From positions 25,580 to 89,579 of the forward strand of contig NZ_AUBW01000024.1 of assembly GCF_000429445.1 (NCBI RefSeq): a stretch of DNA of 64,000 nucleotides, in the 5' to 3' direction. This DNA is from Algoriphagus terrigena DSM 22685. GTDB lineage: Bacteria; Bacteroidota; Bacteroidia; Cytophagales; Cyclobacteriaceae. Positions within the stretch are counted from its first letter, which is position 1. The number at the start of each line of letters is the position of its first letter. A model generated the notes under the pieces. That model searched no databases. It saw nothing but the letters and a program-made list of their open reading frames with translations, and was not told the origin of the DNA. This document shows, in pieces, positions 50,038 to 58,547 of the stretch. The position numbers and the translations under genes are program-made.

Positions 50038-51523
50038 GCGCTTCCTTTCTCTTTGGTTCCCGTACCTGATCACCGACAGACAGCTCATCCGACAGCCTGC
50101 GCTGCGGGAGATGCCCTTTGTCTTTGCCGCTCCGCAACGGGGCAAGATGATCATCAAAGCGTCCAGCATCCCGGCAGTTTCTCTGGGCATTCGTCCGGGA
50201 ATGGCCGCAGCCGATGCGCGGGCATTGCAGCCTGATCTCCTGGTGCTCCCTGACAAACCGGGATTGGAAGAAAAACTCCTCCAGGGCCTGGCCGAATGGT
50301 GCCTCCGCTACACCCCGGTCGTTGCTTTAAATCTCCCTGACGGATTGATCTTGGAGATATCGGGCTGTCCACACCTCTGGGGCGGCGAAGAACCTTATCT
50401 GGAGAGCATCACATCTACACTCAAAAGCAAGGGGTATCATGCCCGCGCCGCAATTGCAGACACCATCGGCTGCGCTTGGGGGATGGCCCGGTATGGAAAG
50501 TCAACTATTATCGCCCCAGCAAACCAGCGGCAAGCGCTTTTGGCTTTGCCTCCGGTGGCCTTGCGCCTCGATGCTCAGACACTGGATCGAATGGACAAGC
50601 TAGGATTCAGCCGAATTGGGCAGTTTATCGACATCCCAACTCCGACGCTTCGCAGACGGTTTGGAGAAGCGACCCTTATCCGACTGGGTCAGGCTTTGGG
50701 CACAGCTCACGAGTCGCTGGAGCCGATCATCCCGCAGGAACCTTACGTGGAGCGACTTCCCTGCATGGAGCCGATCCTGACTGCAAATGGAATCAAGATA
50801 GCGCTTGCAGAGTTGCTGAAGACGATTTGCTTGCGGCTTTCCAAGGAAAAAAAAGGCATGCGGAAAGGGATCTTCCGGGGGCATCGGATGGATGGCAAGA
50901 TTGAGGAGATCTCCATTGGCACAAATATGCCTTCCTACAATCCAGAGCACCTCTTTCGCTTGTTTTCACTCAAGATTCCCACCATCGAGCCGGATCTGGG
51001 CATCGAACTCTTTGAGATGGAAGCACTGCTGGTCGAGAAAATCAGCGAAACTCAGGAGTCCTTCTGGCACAGCACCGGAAATGACGTCACAGCCCTTGCC
51101 GAACTACTGGATAAGATGGCGGGCAAGATGGGACAACATACCATCCACCGCTATCTGCCGCAAGAGCAGCACTGGCCGGAGCATTCCATCAAAGTCACTC
51201 AGTCGCTGGAAGACCGACCCAGCTCTGAGTGGAAAACCGACAGGGTTCGCCCCTTACACCTGCTTACTGCTCCTGAGCCCATCGAAGTGATGGTTCCCTT
51301 GCCGGATTATCCTCCGCTGAATTTCAGATACCGTGGAGAAACCCTAAAAATTGTAAAGGCCGATGGCCCCGAGCGGATAGAGCAGGAATGGTGGCTGCAG
51401 TCAGGCCCTCCACGAGATTACTACACGGTAGAAGACGAAAGTGGAAAACGCTATTGGTTATTCCGTCTGGGTCTATATGAAAAAGGGGATCCAGAATGGT
51501 TTCTGCATGGATTCTTCGCTTAA
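50030..51523 (+). CDS. imuB: ImuB, Y-family polymerase homologue lacking catalytic acids
   Basis: This 497-residue protein starts MLKRFLSLWFPYLITDR. The start of the Y-family fold lacks the DxD of active polymerases (it reads 'LWFPYLITD'), and the second acidic motif is 'LILEISGCPHLWGG' rather than SxDE. That loss is known for ImuB, which acts as a clamp-binding adaptor for ImuA and DnaE2 and not as a polymerase. 'ARAAIADTIGCAWGMARYG' and the helix-hairpin-helix-like 'LDRMDKLGFSRIGQFIDIPT' fit the family. A 236-bp repeat-containing gap follows before dnaE2. Confidence 0.92.
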   Translation: MLKRFLSLWFPYLITDRQLIRQPALREMPFVFAAPQRGKMIIKASSIPAVSLGIRPGMAAADARALQPDLLVLPDKPGLEEKLLQGLAEWCLRYTPVVALNLPDGLILEISGCPHLWGGEEPYLESITSTLKSKGYHARAAIADTIGCAWGMARYGKSTIIAPANQRQALLALPPVALRLDAQTLDRMDKLGFSRIGQFIDIPTPTLRRRFGEATLIRLGQALGTAHESLEPIIPQEPYVERLPCMEPILTANGIKIALAELLKTICLRLSKEKKGMRKGIFRGHRMDGKIEEISIGTNMPSYNPEHLFRLFSLKIPTIEPDLGIELFEMEALLVEKISETQESFWHSTGNDVTALAELLDKMAGKMGQHTIHRYLPQEQHWPEHSIKVTQSLEDRPSSEWKTDRVRPLHLLTAPEPIEVMVPLPDYPPLNFRYRGETLKIVKADGPERIEQEWWLQSGPPRDYYTVEDESGKRYWLFRLGLYEKGDPEWFLHGFFA

Positions 51524-51524
51524 A

Positions 51525-51745
51525 GTTTAACCGCAAAGGCGGAAAATTTAACCGCAAAGACGCAGAGGACGCTAAGGGTTTTTAACCACAGAGCGCACAG
51601 AGGATTAGCATGGGAGTCTTTGATCGGGTTGAGAACTTTCATCGGACAAGCTTTCAATGGCCTTTTTGAGAACACAGAGAAAAGCTAAAGCTTTTATTAG
51701 ATCACTTCTCTATGAAAACTCTGTGTCCTCTGCGACTCTGCGGTC
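51525..51745. repeat. Inverted intergenic repeats ('ACCGCAAAGACGCAGAGG' type)
   Basis: ACCGCAAAGACGCAGAGGAC at 51551-51570 is matched in inverse orientation at 51725-51744 (18/20). Other words are TTAACCGCAAAGGCGG (51528) and ACCACAGAGCGCACAGAGG (51585). The GCAAAGACGCAGAG words are of a type common in Bacteroidota intergenic regions. No gene is present in the interval. Confidence 0.65.
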
Positions 51746-51759
51746 AAAAAACAAAAAAT

Positions 51760-54700
51760 ATGGATTACATAGAGTTACAAGTCACATCAAACTTCACCTT
51801 TCTCCGGGGCGGATCCCATCCCGAGGAATTGATCGACCGCGCCGTCGAGCTAGACTATACAAGTATTGCCATCACCGACCACAACACCTTGGCGGGGATT
51901 GTCCGTGCGCATGCCGCTGCAAGAGGCAAAAAAATTCGCTTCATCCCCGCTTGCAGACTCGACCTACTGAATGGCCCCAGTCTGCTCGCCTATCCCACCG
52001 ACCAAGCCAGCTACAGCCAACTATCCGCGCTGCTCACTCTGGGGAATCTTCGCGCTGAAAAGGGAAAATGTCATCTCTACAAAAAAGATGTGTACGAGCA
52101 TGCGGCCAAGACAAAGTTCATTGCCCTGCCTCCTCCCTTGCTCAACGCGGACTTTTCTATCGACGCAGATTTTGTCCATTCTTTAGAGGAATACAGCGAG
52201 GAACTCTGGCCAAATCTCTACCTCGGAGCGAGTTTTTCCTACAGCAGCGATGACCATAAGCGGCTTTTCCAGCTTTCAAAGCTGGCTTCTAGGCTTAGCA
52301 TCCCGCTCGTCGCTACCAATGACGTGCATTACCACGCTCCCGAAAGACGAGAGCTACAGGATGTCCTTACCTGCATCCGGGAGAAATGCACCATTCCCAC
52401 GGCCGGTTTCCGCTTGCATCCCAACGCTGAGCGCTACCTCAAGTCAATCGATGAAATGAAACGTCTCTTTCGGGATTATCCCGATGCAATCCTGCGCACT
52501 CAGGAGATTGCCGATTCCTGCCAGTTTTCACTCGATCAATTGACCTACGTCTATCCTGAGGAAATCACCACAGAGGGACGCAGCCCGCAGGAAGAGCTCG
52601 TCCATCTGACCTGGCAGGGTGCAAAAGAACATTTTGGAGAGCAGATCCCCGATAAAATCCGGGAAAAGATTGTGTACGAGTTGGACTTCATGGCCCGTAA
52701 AAACTACGCCTCCTACTTCCTCACCGTCCACGACTTTGTGCGCTTTGCCCGGGAAAGAGAGATTCTCTGTCAGGGCCGTGGCTCAGCTGCCAACTCGGTG
52801 GTGTGTTACTGCCTTGGCATCACCTCGGTGGATCCCTCCAAGTTTAACCTGCTCTTTGCCCGCTTCATGTCGGATGCCCGGGACGAGCCGCCTGATATCG
52901 ACGTTGACTTCGAGCACGAGCGCCGGGAGGAGGTCATGCAGTACATCTATGAAAAATACGGCCGTGACCGCGCCGGCATCGTGGCGACTGTGACGCAGGT
53001 TCACTGGAAAGGTGCGATCCGGGATGTGGGAAAAGCTATGGGACTGTCCGTGGATGCCGTAGACCGGCTTTCAAAGTCCGGCTATGAACTGACCGACGAG
53101 TGGTTCGAAGGAAAGGCACCTTCCTCCGAAGGCTTTGACTCCAAAGACAGCCATCTGCTAAAAACGCTGGAGCTTACCGGCCAATACATCGGCTTTCCCC
53201 GACAGCTCGGACAGCATACCGGAGGCTTTGTCATCACGCAAAACAAGCTTTCTGATCTCTGCCCGATCCTCAATGCACGGATGGAAAACCGTACCTGCAT
53301 CGAGTGGAACAAGGACGATGTAGATGCGCTTGGATTTCTGAAAGTGGACGTGCTGGCACTGGGCATGCTCACCTGCATCCGAAAGGGGTTTGACCTTGCA
53401 AAAAAGCACTACGGGCGCTCACTCACACTAGCAAATGTTCCACAAGACGACCCGGAAGTCTATGACATGATCTGTCATGCGGATACCTTGGGAGTCTTCC
53501 AGATCGAGAGCCGGGCACAGATGTCCATGCTGCCCCGACTCAAACCCAAAAAATTCTACGATCTGGTGATCGAGGTAGCAATCGTGCGACCCGGTCCCAT
53601 CCAGGGGGACATGGTGCATCCCTATCTCAAAAGACGGAATGGCGAACCCTTCGAGTTTCCCTCCAAAGAACTGGAAGAAATCCTGGGAAGAACGCTGGGT
53701 GTGCCTTTGTTTCAGGAACAAGCCATGGAGATTGCCATTGTCGCAGCAGGTTTTACACCGGCAGAAGCTGACGGGCTGCGGCGGAGCATGGCTACTTTCA
53801 AAGCCAAAGGACTGGTGACTCAGTATGAAAAAAAACTGGTAGACGGCATGGTGGCCAAGGGTTACGAAGAAGAGTTTGCCCGGCGTGTGTTCAAACAGTT
53901 GGAGGGCTTTGGAAGCTATGGTTTTCCGGAAAGTCACGCCGCCAGCTTTGCCCTGCTGGTCTACATTTCTTCTTGGATCAAGTACTACTATCCCGACATC
54001 TTCGCCGCTTCCCTGCTCAACAGCCAGCCCATGGGCTTCTATCAGCCTGCGCAGATTATCATCGATGCGCGAAAGCACGGCGTGGAAGTCAGGCCGATCG
54101 ACATCAATCATTCGCTTTGGGACAATACGCTGGAGATGATTGCTGAAAAATCTCATGCGCTGCGGCTTGGGTTTCGACAGGTGAAAGGACTTCGGGAAGA
54201 GGACGTGCAATCTTTAACTTTGTATAGAACTCAGCACTTCTCCAAGATCATTGACTTGGCGAATATCGGCATCTCTCAGGCTGTCTTGGAAAGGCTTGCT
54301 GATGCGGATGCGTTCCGGTCGATTGGACTCGATCGGAGACAGGCGCTTTGGGAAGTTTCGGCGCTGCAGGGTCGCTTTACTGGCATCTTCCAGGATCAGT
54401 CTGTCGACAAGCCCACCGATCCGGAAACGATTCTGCCCACGATCTCTCCCATGGAACACGTCATCCGGGACTATTCTTCTACCACGCTGTCGCTGAAAGC
54501 CCATCCCGTGAGCTTCGCCCGTCCTCACCTCGACCAACTCGGGATCCTGCCTACCGCACGGCTAAAAGAACTGAAAAACGGTATGCCTGTCAAAGTCTGC
54601 GGACTGATCACCGTCCGACAACGGCCCGGCACGGCCAAAGGCGTACTTTTCGTCACAATCGAGGATGAGACCGGCTTTGCCAATCTGGTGGTCTGGGCCA

Positions 54701-54954
54701 AGACCTTTGAGAAATTCCGCAAGATCATCGTCCAGTCGAAACTCTTCATGGTTAGCGGCAAAGTGCAGATCGAAGGCGAAGTGATCCATGTCGTCGTGCA
54801 CACCTGCCGCAACCTCACCGCCCTGATGAACCTCGATGCAGAAGCAAGAGACCTCGGCACCGTCCAGCCGAGAATTTCCAAAAAAACACTGGAACAAGCC
54901 CTTAAAGAGAAAGCTGTACAGGGAGAGTTGTTTCCTTCGAGGGATTTTAAGTAG
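51760..54954 (+). CDS. dnaE2: Error-prone DNA polymerase DnaE2
   Basis: The start MDYIELQVTSNFTFLRGGSH (1064 residues) opens the PHP domain; an ATG at 51712 lies in repeat DNA. The PHP part has 'AITDHNTLAG'. The polymerase palm has 'PPDIDVDFEHERREEV' with the catalytic aspartates, 'CQGRGSAANSVVCYCLGI' and 'GQHTGGFVITQ'. A C-terminal OB domain follows ('VCGLITVRQRPGTAKGVLF', 'VTIEDETGFANLVVW'). The protein ends soon after the OB fold, with no tau-binding tail, as in DnaE2. It is the third part of the ImuA-ImuB-DnaE2 translesion complex. Confidence 0.95.
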   Translation: MDYIELQVTSNFTFLRGGSHPEELIDRAVELDYTSIAITDHNTLAGIVRAHAAARGKKIRFIPACRLDLLNGPSLLAYPTDQASYSQLSALLTLGNLRAEKGKCHLYKKDVYEHAAKTKFIALPPPLLNADFSIDADFVHSLEEYSEELWPNLYLGASFSYSSDDHKRLFQLSKLASRLSIPLVATNDVHYHAPERRELQDVLTCIREKCTIPTAGFRLHPNAERYLKSIDEMKRLFRDYPDAILRTQEIADSCQFSLDQLTYVYPEEITTEGRSPQEELVHLTWQGAKEHFGEQIPDKIREKIVYELDFMARKNYASYFLTVHDFVRFAREREILCQGRGSAANSVVCYCLGITSVDPSKFNLLFARFMSDARDEPPDIDVDFEHERREEVMQYIYEKYGRDRAGIVATVTQVHWKGAIRDVGKAMGLSVDAVDRLSKSGYELTDEWFEGKAPSSEGFDSKDSHLLKTLELTGQYIGFPRQLGQHTGGFVITQNKLSDLCPILNARMENRTCIEWNKDDVDALGFLKVDVLALGMLTCIRKGFDLAKKHYGRSLTLANVPQDDPEVYDMICHADTLGVFQIESRAQMSMLPRLKPKKFYDLVIEVAIVRPGPIQGDMVHPYLKRRNGEPFEFPSKELEEILGRTLGVPLFQEQAMEIAIVAAGFTPAEADGLRRSMATFKAKGLVTQYEKKLVDGMVAKGYEEEFARRVFKQLEGFGSYGFPESHAASFALLVYISSWIKYYYPDIFAASLLNSQPMGFYQPAQIIIDARKHGVEVRPIDINHSLWDNTLEMIAEKSHALRLGFRQVKGLREEDVQSLTLYRTQHFSKIIDLANIGISQAVLERLADADAFRSIGLDRRQALWEVSALQGRFTGIFQDQSVDKPTDPETILPTISPMEHVIRDYSSTTLSLKAHPVSFARPHLDQLGILPTARLKELKNGMPVKVCGLITVRQRPGTAKGVLFVTIEDETGFANLVVWAKTFEKFRKIIVQSKLFMVSGKVQIEGEVIHVVVHTCRNLTALMNLDAEARDLGTVQPRISKKTLEQALKEKAVQGELFPSRDFK

Positions 54955-55039
54955 GGGTCTCCTTAAACCAAGATTCATCTCCTAAATTAACTGAGGACCC
55001 AATGGGGAGTTGGCTCAAGCATTACTCAAATCTATCTCA

Positions 55040-55087
55040 CATCTTGTGTCTTTTGTCTAGCGTCTTGACACTCGCTACTTGATACTG
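55040..55087. repeat. Dispersed intergenic repeat
   Basis: CATCTTGTGTCTTTTGTCTA, then GCGTCTTGACACTCGCTACT and TGATACTGC, is the reverse orientation of the 'AGTATCAAG..AAGACGC..CTAGACACAAGATG' family found at 11010 and 38606. It lies between convergent dnaE2 and the ABC permease gene. Confidence 0.65.
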
Positions 55088-55089
55088 CT

Positions 55090-57612
55090 TTAGTTCCCCC
55101 TCAAGATCTCCATCGGCGGTTGATTGATGATCTTTCGTCCATTGAGCCAACCCAGTACAATTGTGAGTCCGGTGATGGCCAGATACATGATCAGCCCTTC
55201 CTTCCAAGCCACGCTAAAGTTCATATTGAAGATAAATTCACCCAAGAGGAAGGTCGCCAAGAAGGACAATAAGATCCCCGAAAGCGACGCCAGACTCCCT
55301 AAGAAGAAATATTCAAGCGTGTTGATCTGTGTCACAATGGACGAACTCGCACCCAGTGTCCGAAGCAAGATGCTCTCACGCATCCGCTGATACTTGCTGA
55401 TGATCAGCGAACTGATCAGGACAAGAATCCCCGTGGCGATGGAGAAAAAGGCCATAAACTGGATTACAAAGCTGATTTTACCCAAGATCTCTTCCAGCGT
55501 GGCAACGATGGTTCCAAGATTGATGATCGAGATATTCGGATAAGCCCGCACGATCTCCGCTTGTACATCGGCAGCTTCGCGGTCATTTTTGGTCTTGGTG
55601 ATGATCACATGAAACTTCGGTGCCTGCTCCAAGACTCCGTTTGGAAATAGCACCAGAAAGTTGGTCGATACCTGGTTGAACTTCACGTCCCGGAAGCTTC
55701 CGATGTAAGTCTTGATCGGTCGGCCCTGGACGTTAAACTCGATCTCGTCGCCGATTTTCAAGCCATTGCCTTCGCCGAATCCTTTTTCCAAAGAGACAAA
55801 AATGCTGTCTCCCCTCGCGCCAAGCGGGATCAATTCCCCGGCAGTCAGGGTTTCTGACGAAATCAGCGTGTCCCGGTAGGTCACGCGAAACTCGCGGTTG
55901 TACAGCCAGCGCGAATAGTTCTCCTCATCCGGCAATTCCTCGTTTTCCTTTTTGTCCACGCCGTTGATTTCGTTCAGGTTCATGGTCACAATCGCCACTT
56001 CCTGCATGATCGGCAGGGCCTTCGCTTTCACTTTTGCCCGCACCTCATCCAGCTGAGCCGACTGGATATCAAACATGAGCATGTTGGGCTGGTCTTCCTT
56101 GTCAGCGAATTTGGCTTCTTGGAGAAGTTGATTTTGTAGGAAAAAGAGCGTAGCAATCATCGCCGTGCCCAGTCCGATCGTCGCGATCAGGGAGATCGTC
56201 TGGTTGTTTGGACGGTAAAGATTTGCCAAAGCCTGTCTCCAGACATACGTCAGCGAAATCGGCAAGAACTTTCTCACTGCCCACATGATCAGCTGACCTA
56301 CGCCCCAAAGTGCTCCAAAAGCTACCAGCACAAATCCCGTGAACCCGAGGGCCAACTTCCAATCTCCCAACAGATAAAAGCTAAATCCCCAGATAAACAG
56401 TAAGATCCCAACGATCACCAGCCAACGCAATGGATCTTTTAGCAAAGTTGTGTCTGCAGTTTCAGGTCGAAGCGTCGCCATCGGAGAGACATTCCGCACC
56501 TTCAGCAAAGGCAAAAGCGCAAACAAGATCGACACGAACAAGCCTGTAATAATCCCAAAGCCTACGGAAATCCAGGAGATCCCGACATTGACCTCGACGG
56601 GTAGAAAGTCTGCAAAAACGGCTGGCAAGACGTATTGAAGCGCTGTTCCCAGTCCCGCTCCCAGCAAGGCGCCGACCAGTCCCATGACTTTGATCTCAGC
56701 CAGATAGATCAACAGGACATCCCGGGAGGAAACGCCCAAACATCTTAACACTGCCACTGAAGCCAGCTTTTCCTTTACAAACACATTGACCGCGGAGGCT
56801 ACACCGACGCAGCCCAGCAACAAGGCGATGAAGGCGACGAGACTCAGGAAGTTGGAAAGATTCTCAAAGGATCGCCCGGTAGAGCGCTTTTGGTCCTCAA
56901 CCGTGTCGGCATCCACCCGATCCAGCTCCCACTGATCTTCATAGGGCTTGATCAGCTCGTCCACATTCGTGCCGGAAGCAAACATCAGGTAGCGCTTATA
57001 CTCCACCCGGCTGCCGTATTGCACAAGGCCGGTTTCCTCCAAGTAGTCCATGGGAATGTATACTGCCGGAGCAACCGTGGCAGTGATCCCGGTTTGCCCG
57101 GGTACTTTCTGGAGTTCGCCGGCGATCTGGAAAGTCATGGCGCCGACCTTGATCGAGTCGCCAACTTCGGCATTAAACTGCGCCATCAGCGTCTTTTCTA
57201 CCAGTGCCTTTCTTCCTCCGGCTCTAAAGTCCGCATCCCCGGCGGCAGGAATGGTTTCGAGTTTTCCATAGAAAGGAAAATCCCCCTCCAAAGCTCTGAC
57301 CTGTGTCAATCTGCTGGCACCAGTACTTGGGAAAGCCACCATCGAGGCAAAACTCACCTCCGCGGCCTGCTCCGTGGCACTTGAATCGACAGTCTGATCT
57401 CCGATTGGCTTGTTGTTTTCCAAGACCAAATCTGCCCCAAGCAGCTCCTTGGCCTGATTGTCGATATCCTGAGTAAGGTTCTCCCCAAAACTGCTGATCG
57501 CGACCAAAGCTGCAATCCCCACCACGATGGAGGAGACAAAAAGCAAGAGGCGCGACAGGTTTTTTCGGAAATCCCGGAGCGCCATTTTCAAAATCCAACC
57601 GAAATCAGGCAT
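55090..57612 (-). CDS. ABC transporter permease with two FtsX-like domains
   Basis: This 840-residue protein starts MPDFGWILKMALRDFRKNLS, overlapping the ATPase gene by 8 nt; a longer upstream frame was rejected. It has an N-terminal membrane helix, a large periplasmic MacB-PCD-like domain, then FtsX repeats ('VAFIALLLGCVGVASAVNVF' and 'ILVLISSLIISKYQRMRES'), with about ten helices and a second periplasmic domain. This YbbP-like double-FtsX architecture pairs with LolD-like ATPases. It may move lipids, lipoproteins or small molecules, or pull on envelope proteins. Confidence 0.9.
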   Translation of the reverse strand: MPDFGWILKMALRDFRKNLSRLLLFVSSIVVGIAALVAISSFGENLTQDIDNQAKELLGADLVLENNKPIGDQTVDSSATEQAAEVSFASMVAFPSTGASRLTQVRALEGDFPFYGKLETIPAAGDADFRAGGRKALVEKTLMAQFNAEVGDSIKVGAMTFQIAGELQKVPGQTGITATVAPAVYIPMDYLEETGLVQYGSRVEYKRYLMFASGTNVDELIKPYEDQWELDRVDADTVEDQKRSTGRSFENLSNFLSLVAFIALLLGCVGVASAVNVFVKEKLASVAVLRCLGVSSRDVLLIYLAEIKVMGLVGALLGAGLGTALQYVLPAVFADFLPVEVNVGISWISVGFGIITGLFVSILFALLPLLKVRNVSPMATLRPETADTTLLKDPLRWLVIVGILLFIWGFSFYLLGDWKLALGFTGFVLVAFGALWGVGQLIMWAVRKFLPISLTYVWRQALANLYRPNNQTISLIATIGLGTAMIATLFFLQNQLLQEAKFADKEDQPNMLMFDIQSAQLDEVRAKVKAKALPIMQEVAIVTMNLNEINGVDKKENEELPDEENYSRWLYNREFRVTYRDTLISSETLTAGELIPLGARGDSIFVSLEKGFGEGNGLKIGDEIEFNVQGRPIKTYIGSFRDVKFNQVSTNFLVLFPNGVLEQAPKFHVIITKTKNDREAADVQAEIVRAYPNISIINLGTIVATLEEILGKISFVIQFMAFFSIATGILVLISSLIISKYQRMRESILLRTLGASSSIVTQINTLEYFFLGSLASLSGILLSFLATFLLGEFIFNMNFSVAWKEGLIMYLAITGLTIVLGWLNGRKIINQPPMEILRGN

Positions 57613-58282
57613 GTGCGTCCTCCTGTATTTTTCCGCCCTTAATATGAATGATGCGCTGGGTTTTGGCTGCGAGATCCAGGTCGTGCGTGACCAAGACGAG
57701 TGTCGTTCCTTTTTCCCTGTTGAGATCAAAGATCAATTTCTCGATCATCTCGCCGGTTTCAGTGTCCAGGTTGCCGGTTGGCTCATCTGCGAAAAGTATC
57801 TTCGGCTCGTTGGCAAACGCCCGGGCTATGGAAACCCGCTGCTGCTCACCGCCCGAAAGCTGGGTCGGGTAGTGTGTGGCTCGATCACCCAAACCTACTT
57901 TCTCCAACAGTTCCTGTGCCTTTTGGCGGGCATCTTTTCGCTTTTTCAGCTCCAGCGGCACCATCACATTTTCCAAAGCAGTCAAGGTTGGAAGTAGCTG
58001 GAAGTTTTGAAAGATGAATCCCACGTCCTTATTTCTGACAGAAGCGCGCTGGTCTTCATTCATCTTTTCCAACGCTTGTCCATTAAGAACGACACTGCCA
58101 GTGGAGCCAGAATCCAGTCCGGCACAAAGACCGAGAAGCGTCGTCTTCCCACTGCCTGAAGGCCCGACGATGGAGATAATCTCTCCGGATTTGATGTCAA
58201 AATTCACTTCGTCAAGCACAGTCAGCCTTCTGCTGCCGCTTTGGTAAACCTTGCTCAGGTTTGCAACTGATAAAATATTCAT
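57605..58282 (-). CDS. ABC transporter ATPase, LolD/YbbA type
   Basis: This 225-residue protein starts MNILSVANLSKVYQSGSRRL. Walker A is 'VGPSGSGKTTLLGL', the ABC signature 'LSGGEQQRVSIARAFA', Walker B 'ILFADEPTGNLD' and the switch His 'LVTHDLD'. It drives the adjacent double-FtsX permease, to which it is translationally coupled. An alternative in-frame start upstream (58315) is less likely because MNIL fits the family start. Confidence 0.94.
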   Translation of the reverse strand: MNILSVANLSKVYQSGSRRLTVLDEVNFDIKSGEIISIVGPSGSGKTTLLGLCAGLDSGSTGSVVLNGQALEKMNEDQRASVRNKDVGFIFQNFQLLPTLTALENVMVPLELKKRKDARQKAQELLEKVGLGDRATHYPTQLSGGEQQRVSIARAFANEPKILFADEPTGNLDTETGEMIEKLIFDLNREKGTTLVLVTHDLDLAAKTQRIIHIKGGKIQEDAHA

Positions 58283-58461
58283 AGGGGAAATGGGAGTCTG
58301 CATGCGATATAACAAAGGCTAAACGGTAAACCCTTGTAATGGTTGACGGAATATAGCAATCGGGTGACAAACCAGCAATCGACACCTAAATCAGCGGTCA
58401 AGTCCTTGTACTACAGGTGATCAGTTTTATGTCGAAGCCAGTCAAATCCGTCGTTTGTTAA

Positions 58462-58547
58462 ATTTATTTAAAATAAATCTAAATAATCTTGCAGATTTTC
58501 AAATCTGCACTCTACTTTTGCCTATCGATAATCAATCTAAATAATCT
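58462..58547 (+). promoter_or_regulatory. Promoter and candidate iron-responsive operator of siderophore receptor
   Basis: A 17-bp AT palindrome (ATTTATTT-A-AAATAAAT, 58462-58478) is followed by ATCTAAATAATCT at 58477-58489, repeated exactly at 58535-58547 directly before the ATG. Between them are a -33 TTG (58489-58491) and a -7 TACTTTTGC (58513-58521) with 21-nt spacing. The overlap of AT-rich repeats with the promoter suggests Fur-type control; this is inference. Confidence 0.55.

Noticed and set aside
53428..54210. Minus-strand frame of 260 codons inside dnaE2
   Set aside because: It is a shadow of a strongly conserved coding region.
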